NCBI GenBank assembly: GCA_963678675.1
Contig: OY783195.1
Span: forward strand, 18,383,342 to 18,447,341
Length of the DNA stretch: 64,000 bases
Source of the DNA: Xiphydria camelus
Taxonomy: Eukaryota > Arthropoda > Insecta > Hymenoptera > Xiphydriidae
Direction: 5' to 3'
Made by a program: the position numbers and the translations under genes. The first letter of the stretch is position 1. Each line of letters opens with the position of its first letter. The notes under the pieces were generated by a model, which had not been told where the DNA came from, searched no databases, and saw only the letters and a list, made by a program, of their open reading frames with translations. Of the stretch, positions 45,235-55,800 are shown piece by piece.

Positions 45235-45481
45235 CCGTATGTCTGACGGCAAGCGCAACAGGAGCTGTGACCTGAAAATTTGACTTCGGCAGTGTTTGGA
45301 GGATGCTCGAGTCACTCATAAACGCTGCTAGCGCAGCGTAAGGGCGAAAAGTGTCAAAATGTCTGATTTCTCGATAGCTGTCAATTATTTCTTATTTGTG
45401 AGTGACTTGAGCACCCTCCAAACACTGCCGAAGTCAAATTTTAGGTTACAGCTCCTGTTGCGCTTGCCGTCAGACATACGG
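45235..45481. mobile_element. 247-bp foldback with CCGTATGTC ends
   Basis: Arms begin CCGTATGTCTGACGGCAAGC and pair over ~90 bp; TA flanks at 45233-45234 and 45482-45483. Arm sequence differs from that of 17679-18008 although the termini match. Confidence 0.88.
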
Positions 45482-45849
45482 TATACATATATACTTCTCA
45501 TACATACAGAGGGTGACATTTTGAAAACTTGCCACCCCAATTGTTGCATTCAGCAGATCGAGCATAAACCGCTACCGCTCAGTAGGCTCAGAAGTAGCGC
45601 TCTCTGTTCTGCTGACAACAAGTTTCGGCCGTGACCTTCGATACATTTAGGCGCGTGGCGCGGCGGACTTAAACGATCGACTTGTACTGAAATTTGGCTT
45701 TATAAAATTGTTTAGGAACAATCAATTAGAGAGTCAAATTCGTTTTTAGTGCACATATATCTATAAGAATCACCTGTTCTGGTTCGAGTAACAAAATCAC
45801 TATTGTCCAGTGTTATCTCTGGTTAAAAAATGTTGTGTTGTTTAATCAA

Positions 45850-45994
45850 TACCTCAGAGCTAAACAGTATTAACACAATTTTTTCAAAAACCGTATTATT
45901 TCCTCATTCTACTATTTTACATTGAAAATAGCAGAATGAAGAAATAATACGGGTTTCGAAAAAAATGGAGTTAATACTGTTTAGCTCTGAGGTA
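45850..45994. repeat. 145-bp palindrome
   Basis: TACCTCAGAGCTAAACAGTA and complement, continuing through CGTATTATTTC to a short loop near 45918. Confidence 0.85.
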
Positions 45995-46394
45995 CTGATA
46001 TGGTAACAGATTGTTTTACGATTGTCGATGGCAAGAAAATGTAATTTTTTTTCGTAATAATACATAAAATATAAGTTGTTCCGTCGCACGACAGACGGAA
46101 TTCGACACATCGGTTCACACCGCTCGACATCATTCATAAAATGCGCCAAAACTTCTTCCGATGGAAGTGAGCAGGAGCGCTGGAGCGTAACTTTTCTTCG
46201 CTACAAAATATGGCGACCGCTACCGCCCATACACGGTGAGGCAAAACTGTCATATTTGCACGAAGAGCCAATGCGCGCGTGCAAATGCGACCGTTTATGG
46301 CACAAAACTGATGGCTCCGTCAGGTCTAGGCATGGCGCGCCTGAGCTTGATTTTTCGTGTCGCGCCGCGCGCAAGCTTGCCCGTGTGTAGATGA

Positions 46395-46779
46395 TTCATG
46401 CCAAGCCTGTCAGTTTTAAATTTGTTTTCTAAGTACGTATACCGTATGTCCTATGACGGCAAACCGCTCAGGTGCCGCTGGAGTCATTTAACCTGTGGCA
46501 GGCCTGTGCCGCCTTCCAGGGCCGACTCTAGAGGAGGTGCACCGATCGCATCAGGCGCTTGTTACGCCTTCTTTTCTTCCTTTTGTCATTCAGCTATTCT
46601 GTTATTCGAGTTCTTGACTACGGACGGTTCGACACGGCCGCTATCGGTTTCCGCCTTTTTCCTTTCCCTGCTTTCACGAAGGCAATAAAGAGTTATTCTG
46701 TATTGCTCGTGAGTGATTTCATTCCCACTGGGATTCGATCTTCGCGCGTAGAGATCGAGAGTGTGGTATGAGCCCCACA
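46395..46779. other. unannotated; stray TACCGTATGTCC terminus
   Basis: TACCGTATGTCCTATGACGG at about 46439 looks like one end of the CCGTATGTCC foldback family. Short ORFs lack domains. Confidence 0.35.
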
Positions 46780-47100
46780 AACCCCTTCCTGCATCTTATA
46801 CCATATATGGCACATACATAGTTACCTACCTGTGTGATGTGGCTGTGTATCTTTTATAAATCGTTGTAAATCTTCTCGACTGCAATATATATAAAAAAGT
46901 TATATGTATTAGTAGCCCATTGTACGTACTTTATTGTTCCTGTGTATGGTGTACCATATATGGCATAAATAATTTTTTTTAAATGCATGTTTATTTTTTC
47001 ATTAATATTTTTAGAATTATTTTTCTGATGAATAATAGGGACAAAGCTGTCATATATATTTTTTTTCATGGAATTTACAAAAATCATGCAGGAAGGGGTT
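46780..47100. mobile_element. ~320-bp MITE with AACCCCTTCCTGCA ends
   Basis: AACCCCTTCCTGCA at 46780 and its complement at 47087-47100. TTAA follows the right end; the left flank is CAAA, so a TTAA duplication is not demonstrated. Confidence 0.6.
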
Positions 47101-47142
47101 AAGGTACGTACAAACCAGCCAGCAAAATGTTGGTAATATGTC

Positions 47143-47275
47143 AGCAACATATATGTTGGACATATCAACTCGTATGTTGGTAACACGTTGGTAACATGTT
47201 GGTAACATGTTGGCAACAGGTTGAAAACAGGTGGAATATGTTGGCAACATATATGTTGGACACATCAACTCGTAT
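47143..47275. repeat. short tandem and direct repeats (GTTGGTAACAT)
   Basis: GCAACATATATGTTGGACA is found at about 47143 and 47242, each followed by CATCAACTCGTAT; between them are 10-11-bp repeats GTTGGTAACAT. Confidence 0.75.
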
Positions 47276-47726
47276 CTTTTTTCACAAAAAGATTCACCAA
47301 AATTTCAATTTTTGAGATAGAGTAAAGAACTTCCTGCGTTTCACTTTCAAAATAATATACTTTTAAGAAAAAAACAGTATTACGAGTTTTGAAAAAAGTA
47401 TATTTATTTTACAGTTTAAAGATATTAATTTTCATGAAACTCGTACAATCAAATAGGTCGGTTTTGAACGTGTAAAATAAAGTGAAAAAAACTTTTTATG
47501 AGAAAAATGTATATATTATTACCATGGGGTCCACTGGACCCCGTGTGACCACTACGAATTAATAAATTATTAATAAATTGTCTGTCGCATATTCGCCCAA
47601 GTGTTCTTCGCATATAGGCCGTATACCGGCGTGAGGGAGAAATTCGACACTCCTCGGGCCCTTTGAGCCATAAATTAGATCCGGGAAAGTTCCTCATTGC
47701 CACGGGGTCGAAGAGCGACCAGGGCC
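47276..47726. other. unannotated
   Basis: Contains a palindrome GGGGTCCACTGGACCCC at about 47525; no gene. Confidence 0.3.
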
Positions 47727-48114
47727 CTGTAACACAAGCCCTACAAGTGTAACAAGTGTAGGACACATGGCTTTAGCGTACGCACGGTCGTGAGCGGTAT
47801 ATTGGGGCAGGGTCGAAAGCGCTGTATGAGTGAGGCACGGTCGAGAACGCTGGAGAGAGAGTGTCTGGGTTTCGTCTCCCATGAGAGAGCGCGAAGACTT
47901 GTAGGAAATTCTACCCACGATGTCAGCTATAGGTAGAAATTTTCTTACATTTGTAGAAAAATCGGCGCCACAGACTTGTAAGTGTTTACGTTGAGTTACA
48001 GAACAGCTCTACAACTGTAGAACATTCTCCATAAGATTCCCCTATAGGTTACGGTCTTACAAGTCCTACAAGTAATTTTCTACACTTGTAACACTTGTAG
48101 AGCTTGTGTTACAG
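47727..48114. mobile_element. 388-bp MITE
   Basis: 35-bp TIRs, CTGTAACACAAGCCCTACAA start and complement ending 48114, each with internal ACAAGTGT repeats. Confidence 0.85.
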
Positions 48115-48458
48115 CTCGCAAATAAAGTTTATGCATTGTTTGTTTTCCCTTACCAATTGATGTAATTTTATTCATCCTAAACCCACGACGCAAGATTAAT
48201 TTGGCGCGTAGTCCGTCGCGCGAAGACGGAACATTATTTATTAGAATAGGTATTGCGAGGAACGGCTTATTTCGATCCGTCTGTTAATTAACCTTTTCCG
48301 GAAAAGGTGTGCGACGGAACACAGACTCTAGTCTTCATGACCGTCCCGTCGTTTGACGGAAAGGATCGGAAGTGATGAACCCCGTCCGCGATGGTCCCTG
48401 CCATATGTGGTCCCTGCCGGACCGTGTCTTACCGGACAAGTGGGCGGTAGTACTTTTA
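48115..48458. other. unannotated
   Basis: Includes CCTTTTCCGGAAAAGG palindrome (about 48292). No gene. Confidence 0.3.
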
Positions 48459-49032
48459 AGGTCGATTCACATTATAAGTAATGTAACGACACGGCAGCGT
48501 CACGTCAAAACATTTTATAATATGTTTTAAATGTCTACATTTTCTCACTATTGGGACCGTGCAACTGCTTGGAGGGGATACGGCAAACGATCGTGCGCAA
48601 CTAGTGGTGAAGGCTTGAAGTTATGCCAGCCACTACCGCTGCCGGGTTAAAGTACATTACGGTATGTCCTACTCTGTACCTATATGGCAATCAACGTGTC
48701 TAAAGGTGAATAAACCGGCCCTAAATGTTATACTTACTGTTTATTGCAATTCTATACATATAAATAATGGCTATAAAATACACCTGATGAAAAACATTCA
48801 TATTGTTGTTCACTAATTGGTTTTGCCGAGGATTTCTATATTCTTATCGTATTTGGTACTGTATAAAAGTGCAGGATTTTTCGCCGACTACTGCCACCAG
48901 GTGTCACTGTACGGGTGTTGCACGGTCCCAATACGGTAACGTCACGGAACATAAAACATATTATAAAATGTTTGACGTGACTCTGCCGTGCCGTGATGTT
49001 ACGTTGACGTTACGTATAATGTGAATCGACCT
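48459..49032. mobile_element. 574-bp PIF/Harbinger-like MITE with a nested MITE
   Basis: TIRs AGGTCGATTCACATTATA and complement, TTA at 48456-48458 and 49033-49035. Arms share ACATTTTATAATATGTTTTA-like sequence. Split internally by 48551-48931. Confidence 0.82.
48551..48931. mobile_element. 381-bp MITE with TTGGGACCGTGCAA ends, nested
   Basis: TTGGGACCGTGCAAC and complement, TA on both sides (48549-48550, 48932-48933). Same TIR family as 14685-15265. Confidence 0.85.
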
Positions 49033-49700
49033 TTATTTGTATGTACTAGCTTTGCTCCCCAACCCCCGGGGGGTAAGTACCTGGCCCCGCGCGACGCGAC
49101 ACGCAAAATCAAACTCAGCCAGATCTCGTCGCGCCATGCCTAGACCTGACAGAGCCATCAGTTTTGTGCCACAAACGGTCACATTTGCACGCACGCATTG
49201 GCTCTTCGTGCAAATGTAACAGTTTTGCCTCACCGTGTATGGGCACCGGTGGTGGGGGGCCGGTTTACGCTCACTTGGAACGCTCGGTAGCATGCGCGTT
49301 CGGCAGATTCTTGCTGAGCTGCTCCACAACTGTTGCGGAGCGGTATGATTTGCTGAACACACCCAATATCTCAGAAAGTTACAGAGATTTTCTAAAAAAC
49401 AAAAATACGCTTTCGGCAGTGGAAAGGGGGAACCAAAATGACATAATCGGAGACGCACCAACTCCAGCCCCCTTAGGTGTAGCCCCCCCCCAACTTTGTA
49501 ATCTTAAATAGCAACCCCCCATGTGTGATACAGCGTTGAAAAGCTCTTTAAAAATGCTTTACAACAATACCAAATTTTGGTACCTTTCGATGAGTAGTTT
49601 TCGCGCAAATCGAGAGAGAAACTGCCAGAAGTAAGTTTTGTCAATTTATTTATTAAAGGTCATTTAACGTTACAATAAATTTTCGAAGTGATTTCCATTA

Positions 49701-49881
49701 TCTGATCTTACTCCCTGCGATTTCCTCTTATGGGGACATCCTGAAATCTGTTGTTTTTCAAACTCAACCAGCAAGCATTAACCAACTGAAACAGAGAATT
49801 ATGCAAGAATGTCGCAAAATTTCAAGAACATTTGAAAAAGTCCGAAAAATTAATGGAAATCATTTAGAAAATTTATTGTAA
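49701..49881 (+). pseudogene. C-terminal tail of mariner/IS630-type transposase
   Basis: The frame at 49701 reads SDLTPCDFLLWGHPE, the D..PCDFFLWG box near the last catalytic Asp of Tc1/mariner-superfamily transposases. After a frameshift the next frame reads QPASINQLKQRIMQECRKIS and runs to a stop at about 49881, the usual C-terminal end. About 60 residues survive in the loop of the ~890-bp foldback, which marks it as a deletion derivative of an autonomous element. Confidence 0.8.
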
Positions 49882-50215
49882 CGTAATTGTGACCTTTAAT
49901 AAATAAATTGACCACTTACTTCTAGCAGTTTCTTTCTCGATTTGCGCGAAAACTACTCATCGAAAGGTACCAAAATTTGGTGTTGTTGTAAAGCAATTTT
50001 AAAGAGCTTTTTCCAACGCTGTATCACACATGGGGGGGTTGCTATTTAAGATTACAAAGTTGGGGGGCTACCCCTAAGGGGGTTGGAGGGGGTGCGTCTC
50101 CGATTATGTCATTTTGGTTCCCCCTCTTCACTGCCGAAACCGTATTTTTGTTTTTTAAAAAATCTCTGTAACTTTCTGAGATATTGGGGTGGCAAATTTT
50201 CAAAATGTCACCCTG

Positions 50216-50360
50216 TATATAAATCATATATGTTTTTTCATCGTCATTCAAGTTCACCGTTACTTATAACCACGCTTTCCACGGCTGAGACATTAGCTTT
50301 GTTCGCAGAGCAGTTGCCAACGGTTTGTGACTGCTCTGCAAACAAAGCTGTTATACCGCA

Positions 50361-50395
<35 letters not shown>

Positions 50396-50945
50396 TCGAT
50401 AGGCTTTCGATAAAAGAATGTTGAGAAAGAAGAAGAAGAAGAAGAAGAAGAAGAAGAAGAAGCGTTTATTTTGCTCTAGGGCAAGCCCTGTAAGAGCACA
50501 CAAGAAAGTACATTTTAAAGTAAATAACTAACAATAAGTAAGTCATAATAACATAAGTAACAATAAGTAAATAAGTAAGGTACACAAATAAAGTCAATAA
50601 CTAAGTAAGTAACTAAAACGGTAATTATAACGGTAAGAATAAAAAATAAGAAAAACAAATATAAGAATAAACAAATATAAGGAATAAACAAATAAAGAAA
50701 TAATAATGATAAGGAGTAAATGTGTAACAAGTAGGTAAATAAGTCTAAGAGTAACAAGTAAGTAAACGTTGGACAAATAAAAACATCAGCAAAATGACTA
50801 TCTATATAGGCAGTGCAAAGATGTAAGCGCGACAGCGGTAAAAATTAGCTACACGATAAAATTGGCTAAGGAGTGGATAAATGCGAACATCCGCGATAGA
50901 ATTATCTGTACATACTATACATATACAGACAATAGGCAGTTTGTC
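50216..50945. repeat. hairpin plus GA and GAA microsatellites and AT-rich DNA
   Basis: Hairpin 50297-50351 (AGCTTTGTTCGCAGAGCAGT and complement). (GA)n 50363-50392; (GAA)n 50426-50464. The rest is AT-rich with repeated AATAAGTAA; hydrophobic minus-strand ORFs are composition artefacts. Confidence 0.8.
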
Positions 50946-51104
50946 TAGACCTCAGATCTCGGACAACAGCCAGTGAAAGAATCTTTTCTTGAATGCGGGG
51001 GGAGATAGCGACTCCCTAATGTCGTCCGGGAGCGAGTTCTAAAGAGTGGGAGCAGCGACAGAAATAAGGTTTTAGGAAAAGACCGTGGTGCGGCAGACGG
51101 GGAC

Positions 51105-51105
<1 letters not shown>

Positions 51106-51192
<87 letters not shown>
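51106..51192. repeat. (GA)n microsatellite, ~87 bp
   Basis: Uninterrupted GA dinucleotides; creates a poly-Ser/Leu ORF on the minus strand. Confidence 0.97.
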
Positions 51193-51195
<3 letters not shown>

Positions 51196-51665
51196 GTGTA
51201 TTCCTCATTTCAATTGTTGCATGCATTCCAAAGATATAACCCTGCAAAGTAGAGACAAATTTAGGGTAGGTCAAGGTTTAGTCCCCCCTTAATGCTACTT
51301 TATGTGACAATTTTTATTTGGAGGGAAAACGCGAGACAAATTCGGTCTATACAATCGACTAATCCAGATCTCGCAATCTCCGCCAAGTTTAGTGCGACAT
51401 TACGAGGAATGAAGAGGAAGTTACGAAGTACGCGCTACACCGCGCATGGGAACTGTAGCGTGCCACAGTACCGCGTTATAAACGACTTTTCGCGCAAAGT
51501 TTGTCGGCATTCATCATGAAAGAGGAGGAGGACTCGCCCCTCTATCCTGCCTTCTTGCTCCGTCTTCAAAACAGTGCGAGCAGCAGAGGAGAAACAGCGG
51601 TGAGAAGCGAAGCCCTTCGCTGAAGTCGCGGCTTCTTGGTTTAGTGCAGGATAATTAGACATTGA
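51193..51665. other. unannotated
   Basis: Short overlapping ORFs without domains. Confidence 0.3.
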
Positions 51666-54421
51666 CCCGGACATTTAAAATAACAAGGTAAATATTGGTG
51701 AAAATGTTGAGTATAGAGTGTTCTGATTGATATCCCAAAATTCCCAAAAAATTCATCTTTGGGAAAATCCGCCATTTTGAAAAAATCACCGTTATCTTGG
51801 ATTTTTCGAGTTTTAAGCGTAGCGACTGAACCGATCATCAGATTATATTCGTTTTTGCGCCAAATTACTTCATTTAGGCTACGGTATCTTCGAAAATACT
51901 AAAATTAATAAATATAGAACAATTTTGGTGCTCGAGAAAGAATAATATTTATTTAAATGCTATTAACGTAGCTGCTGCGCCTTTCTGCATATCTCCACGA
52001 CGAATAGAAGACCGGTGTAAATCGTAGTAGGATTGGAAGGCGAAAGGTTCACGAACAGCAATGGAAGAACTTTAGTGGTCTTGAACTCTTCTTTAGAACT
52101 TACTGCGTCCATAAATCCATTCCAGCCAGGCCCTAGAGTTTCTCGGAGGTGGTATCCCCACATCCACAGCATATCAATGAGATTGGCTTCCTTGGCTGAG
52201 GCAGGTTCTGGAAGAGCAGCGCTAACGTCTTCCGCAACGATAAGTGCTGTACCGATTCTGGGTTTTTCATAAGGTACCAACTCCATTGTACCTAGAGACC
52301 TCAACTCTGCTGTCGGAAGTGATTGGTTAGTTCTTGAAATCGGATCGCTTGCCTTAATGGCTTTCGAAGGCGTTATGCACCTTATCCCTCCCATGGCGTG
52401 AAAGGTGCCATGACCATCTAAAGTCCTCACGTTGTGATCAGCATTGTCGAATACAAACTGTACAAATGCACCTTTGTCCACTGATGGCTCAGCGTTCTGT
52501 GCAACTGCATCCTCAAAACGAATCGTTTCCGAGTACGACGCACATACACCAAGTCTGGAAGCATATCAAGTAACAGCCTCGAGCCATATCGTCGATGAAG
52601 GATGACTCCTACTCCAAGTTGTAAAGGAGAAACGAACGAACGTGGTCGGGCAGCAGCAACTATCGAATGTGCGATTGTTGTGGCTTTTCTTTTTGTAACG
52701 GTGTCTTCATCGAATAATTTCCGAGTTTGAAGAACAGTTTTCAGAAAACGTTGTAGAGCGGTCGGGATCAAATCCTCATTTCCAGAGGATATTTGTTCTG
52801 CTGTTGGATAGGTGGAACAGTCGTAAACTTAGGACCGTATTTCTTGGCGGATGATTTTCGCCGCGGTTTCCACAATTCTCATCTTTTCTTCTGTTTCATC
52901 GTTCCTCCTCTCTCTGTACCACGCTTCATTGATAACTTGATGAGCTTTCCCTGTGAAGCAGGCGACGCTACCCTTTCCAATTTGCTCGGTAATAATAATC
53001 CTTTCCCCGTAAAAATTCTGTAGTTTTCTCTTTAGATGCTTTTCACTATACGGTTCCTCTTCAGGGCAGGTGTTTGTCATAAAGTCCATAAGTTCCCGGA
53101 ACGTGTGCTGGCACTCTTCATTGCTCTCAAGGTAATCACAAAGCTTTTGAAACCCCTTTAGCTTGCCCTGGTCTTCAACGCGTCCACCACGACATGACGA
53201 TTTACCTGAAGACGACCTTGAAAACGCTTTTGGTTAGTAGGTAGGTCGACGCGAGCCTATCCGGCAAAACGTCACGTAGCAGTCACGGTGGTATCGAGCC
53301 TCAGCAGCCACTAGATCGTTCTCGGTGCATAATCTTCGAGAAACTTCTTCGCCCCATGAATCAGCTCGGTCTGCAACTATTGCACGTACAGTATGTATCA
53401 TGTATACATCACAGACAATTCTAAATGGTAATTGGCGGTCTGGGTGCTTTTCCTTCTCGCAAACGTCAATGTTCTGTCCACAAAACATGCATTTTTTAAA
53501 AATCAAATACGTCACTCGCGCAGATCAGGCGACTGCTTCGTTTCGGTTGCTGTGCACCTTCACCGTCAGTGTGTGAAGGTACGCGACGCGTGTAAGCCTT
53601 CCTACAACTCTCATGCACTTTAACACTTTTTTCCCCTCAAGTAATGCCGCAATGGCATCGTTTCTTTCCTTACTAATCCAGCGTAAAGTGTCCAGGCCCC
53701 TATTCACATCAACAAACTTACTACTTTTAAGACCTTTGCATAAAACGCACACGATACTGTCCGACGTGGATTCCATAATGAAAAAATAATAATTTTCACA
53801 CAAAATTGATAAATCCCCGCACTAAATGCAGTTTTCAGTCCTGAAGCCACCACCTCGAATGTGTATTGTATACAGCAGGACACATAAATAACACACGGCG
53901 GCACGGTGCCGCGCTATCGGTTCTTTACGCTGACAGAACACAGCTATTTTTTTACGATATACGGTAACGGCACTTCGCGCTCCTCGGACAATATACAACC
54001 GCAAACGACATAAGAAAACTGTCGTCGACTCATCGAGCGACAGCCGGGATATGTGAGTTTATCCCCCCACATTGCATGCCGCTTAGCGCGGGTAATTTAA
54101 CACTTTCTCATCGTCGCGTCTTTTTTTTGTCCTGAAATTAAATTTTAACTAAGCATATTCCATTACAATTACTATTATCTCTAAACCTATTAATGTTTTC
54201 AAGTATAATAGAGATTATAAACAATTTGGAACATAAATAAATAAAATTGGACGCTTGGTTGACTCGCTATGCTTAAAATTCGAATATTCCAATATGGAGC
54301 CAGTTTTTACCAGATAGCGGATTTTCCCCAAGATAGATTTTTTGGGAATTTTGGGATTTCAATTAAGACATTATCCGTAACATTTTTACCAATTTTTAGC
54401 TTGTTATTTCAAATGTCCGGG
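51666..54421 (-). mobile_element. 2.76-kb transposon with ~165-bp TIRs around an uncharacterised ORF
   Basis: Left arm 51666-51832 and right arm 54257-54421 are inverted copies: CCCGGACATTTAAAATAACA on the left, CCCGGACATTTGAAATAACA on the right complement, then shared ATCCCAAAATTCCCAAAAAA and GGGAAAATCCGC. Between them sits a minus-strand pseudogene (51963-53803) and ~450 bp of leader (53804-54256). Exact termini and target duplication are not resolved; the arms may extend a little further out. Confidence 0.75.
51963..53803 (-). pseudogene. uncharacterised transposon protein, N-terminal half
   Basis: Reading from 53803 down, one frame continues to about 52540 with stops at 53525-53527, 53234-53236 and 52829-52831; a frameshift near 52540 leads to the frame ending at 51963. 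The start region has CVLCKGLKSSKF, then CMFCGQNIDVCEKEKH and ARYHRDCYVTFC, a Cys/His pattern suggesting a zinc-binding module. The last 170 codons hold FDNADHNVRTLDGHGTFHAM and then PGWNGFMDAV and NLSPSNPTTIYTGLLF, which I recall as conserved in a large, unnamed arthropod/cnidarian protein. The family normally continues into an XPG-like nuclease half, absent here but present at 63056-64000. Function unknown. Confidence 0.65.
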
Positions 54422-54789
54422 TTCGGCCAAATTTTTGTCTTATTTGCCTATACTAGTTCCCGTGTCACCAAATAAGAATAAGCTACCGTGGAGTAGCACT
54501 GGAAAATATAGAGGAAGGAAAGTGGAAAGCATTAAGATTTGTTCAATGAGGTATATAGGGAGGTACATATTGCTGTAGACCTTAGATAAAATTGTCTTGT
54601 TTATCGCGGTTAAAGGAGTAAATATTTAAATGTTTAAAGGTTTCACACTATATGTATGAGTTCCTGTAACACCACATCATGCTTGCTAACCTTATTGGTG
54701 AGTTTACAATGCCAGTGAACCGCATTGAAATATATTTTTATATTGCACAACAATTAGCATAGCTCTATTAGCTATATTTTAAGGCAAAA
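54422..54789. other. unannotated, no gene seen
   Basis: AT-rich; nothing recognised. Confidence 0.35.
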
Positions 54790-54939
54790 TGGAAAAAGTA
54801 GTAGGGTTCATATCAGAATCTGATCTGGCTTAATTGAGGGGAGTAATCGGGCACTGACTATACATGTAACGCAAATGCATCATAGGGACCCTACCCGTTA
54901 AACAAGATCGGATCCCGACAAATTATTTAAAACAATTGA

Positions 54940-55185
54940 GGCATGTAAATGGAAAAGGCTGAAAGTGCCATACCTTGCAGAAATAAGATTTTGTATAAGA
55001 TTTTTTATAAAAATAGGTGTAAATGCCATCGCCAATAACCTAGTAATGCATGTAAGTGTCTCCTGATTCAGTTTTAGTTTATAGAGCGTTCGAAAAGTAG
55101 CTCTGCAGTTGCAGTTTTAAACAAATTTATTTGATTTTTCAACGATTTTGGCTTTGGCACTTTCAACCTTTTTCATTTACACGCG
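54940..55185. mobile_element. 246-bp hAT-type MITE with 8-bp duplication
   Basis: TIRs GCATGTAAATGGAAAAGGCT and the complement of AACCTTTTTCATTTACACGC; ACAATTGA at 54932-54939 and 55186-55193. The paralogs at about 18087 and 24353 show the uninterrupted GAACAATTGCG site. An 8-bp duplication is the hAT hallmark. Confidence 0.85.
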
Positions 55186-55294
55186 ACAATTGAGTTGTAC
55201 AAGAACCGAGTAGAAAACCGAAATAAATATTTCTATCTATAAATGAGCTATAAAATATTGCCATTAAAGTAAAATGGCAATTTTTTAAATGGTA

Positions 55295-55405
55295 GCCTAT
55301 TTTCATAACCTACCGGGGGACTCGAATTTGCGCTCCTTAGAACAGGCTGCTCCGAAACTAGGAATGATCTCACGCTCTAATCAATTGAGCTACCGACTCG
55401 GGTGT
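55295..55405 (-). repeat. tRNA-derived module, copy 4
   Basis: The minus strand has TAGCTCAATTGATTAGAGCG (A-box-like) and a B-box-like AATTCGAGTCC. Collinear with copies near 21005 and 24155. Confidence 0.55.
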
Positions 55406-55800
55406 AAATTATTTGAAACTTTGGTATTTAAAAAATCCAATGTCATACATGTATATTGCTTAAGATATAAAAAAATTTAATTCTTTAAAGCATGATGATA
55501 ATTTGCGGTCATTCAATGACAATTTGCGTTCCAGATTTCATTTTTGTAGAGGCAAGAAGACGTGATCCCGACGAAGGCCCGATGGTATAACCCTACGGGA
55601 TTTTGTGTCCAAAATAAAATTTGTTAACGAGGCAAAAAACATGATCCTAATGAGGACATGATTACGTAAGCTTTGTGGACGTGTACCTGGTTTGATCCCG
55701 ATAAGGGTCTCATCGGGCACGCCTGAGTAGGGTACCTATGCCTTACGAATACCCGATCGGGTCCTTATGCGACATCGAGGTAATTTTCAGTCGGGAACTA

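Larger units (their letters stand above)
45540..49361. mobile_element. ~3.8-kb inverted-repeat composite inside the preceding element
   Basis: Left edge ...GCATTCAGCAGATC (about 45545) and right edge GATTTGCTGAACAC (about 49345) are complementary. Subterminal blocks 46200-46350 and 49085-49240 are inverted copies (GCCCATACACGGTGAGGCAA; TCAGGTCTAGGCATGGCGCG). The flanking CCCAA on each side may be the target duplication. Inside are at least five smaller elements. Confidence 0.6.
45507..50215. mobile_element. mariner-type foldback, split by a 3.8-kb insertion
   Basis: The right arm ends at 50215 with CACCCTG and TA. The left end at 45507 (CAGAGGGTGACATTTTGAAA) carries the first ~34 bp of the same TIR and breaks at CCACCCCAA. 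The rest of the left arm resumes at 49362 (TATCTCAGAAAGTTACAGAG). Without the insert the element is ~890 bp, with arms 49362-49690 and 49885-50215 and a transposase tail between them. Confidence 0.75.
54790..55800 (+). repeat. most complete copy of the tRNA-like/GATCC repeat family
   Basis: Order: CTGATCTGGCTTAAT head, ATCGGATCCCGACAAATTAT, a hAT-like MITE insertion (54940-55185), ACCGAGTAGAAAACCG, tRNA-like module (minus strand), then units with 'GATCCCGACGAAGGCCCGAT' and similar, ending CGATCGGGTCCTTATGCG. Without the MITE the unit is about 760 bp. Confidence 0.7.

Noticed and set aside
50515..50776. Hydrophobic minus-strand ORFs that look like membrane proteins
   Set aside because: Caused by AT-rich AATAAGTAA repeats; no start context or conserved pattern.
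50945..51274. 109-codon ORF with Ser-Leu repeats
   Set aside because: Translation of a (GA)n microsatellite.
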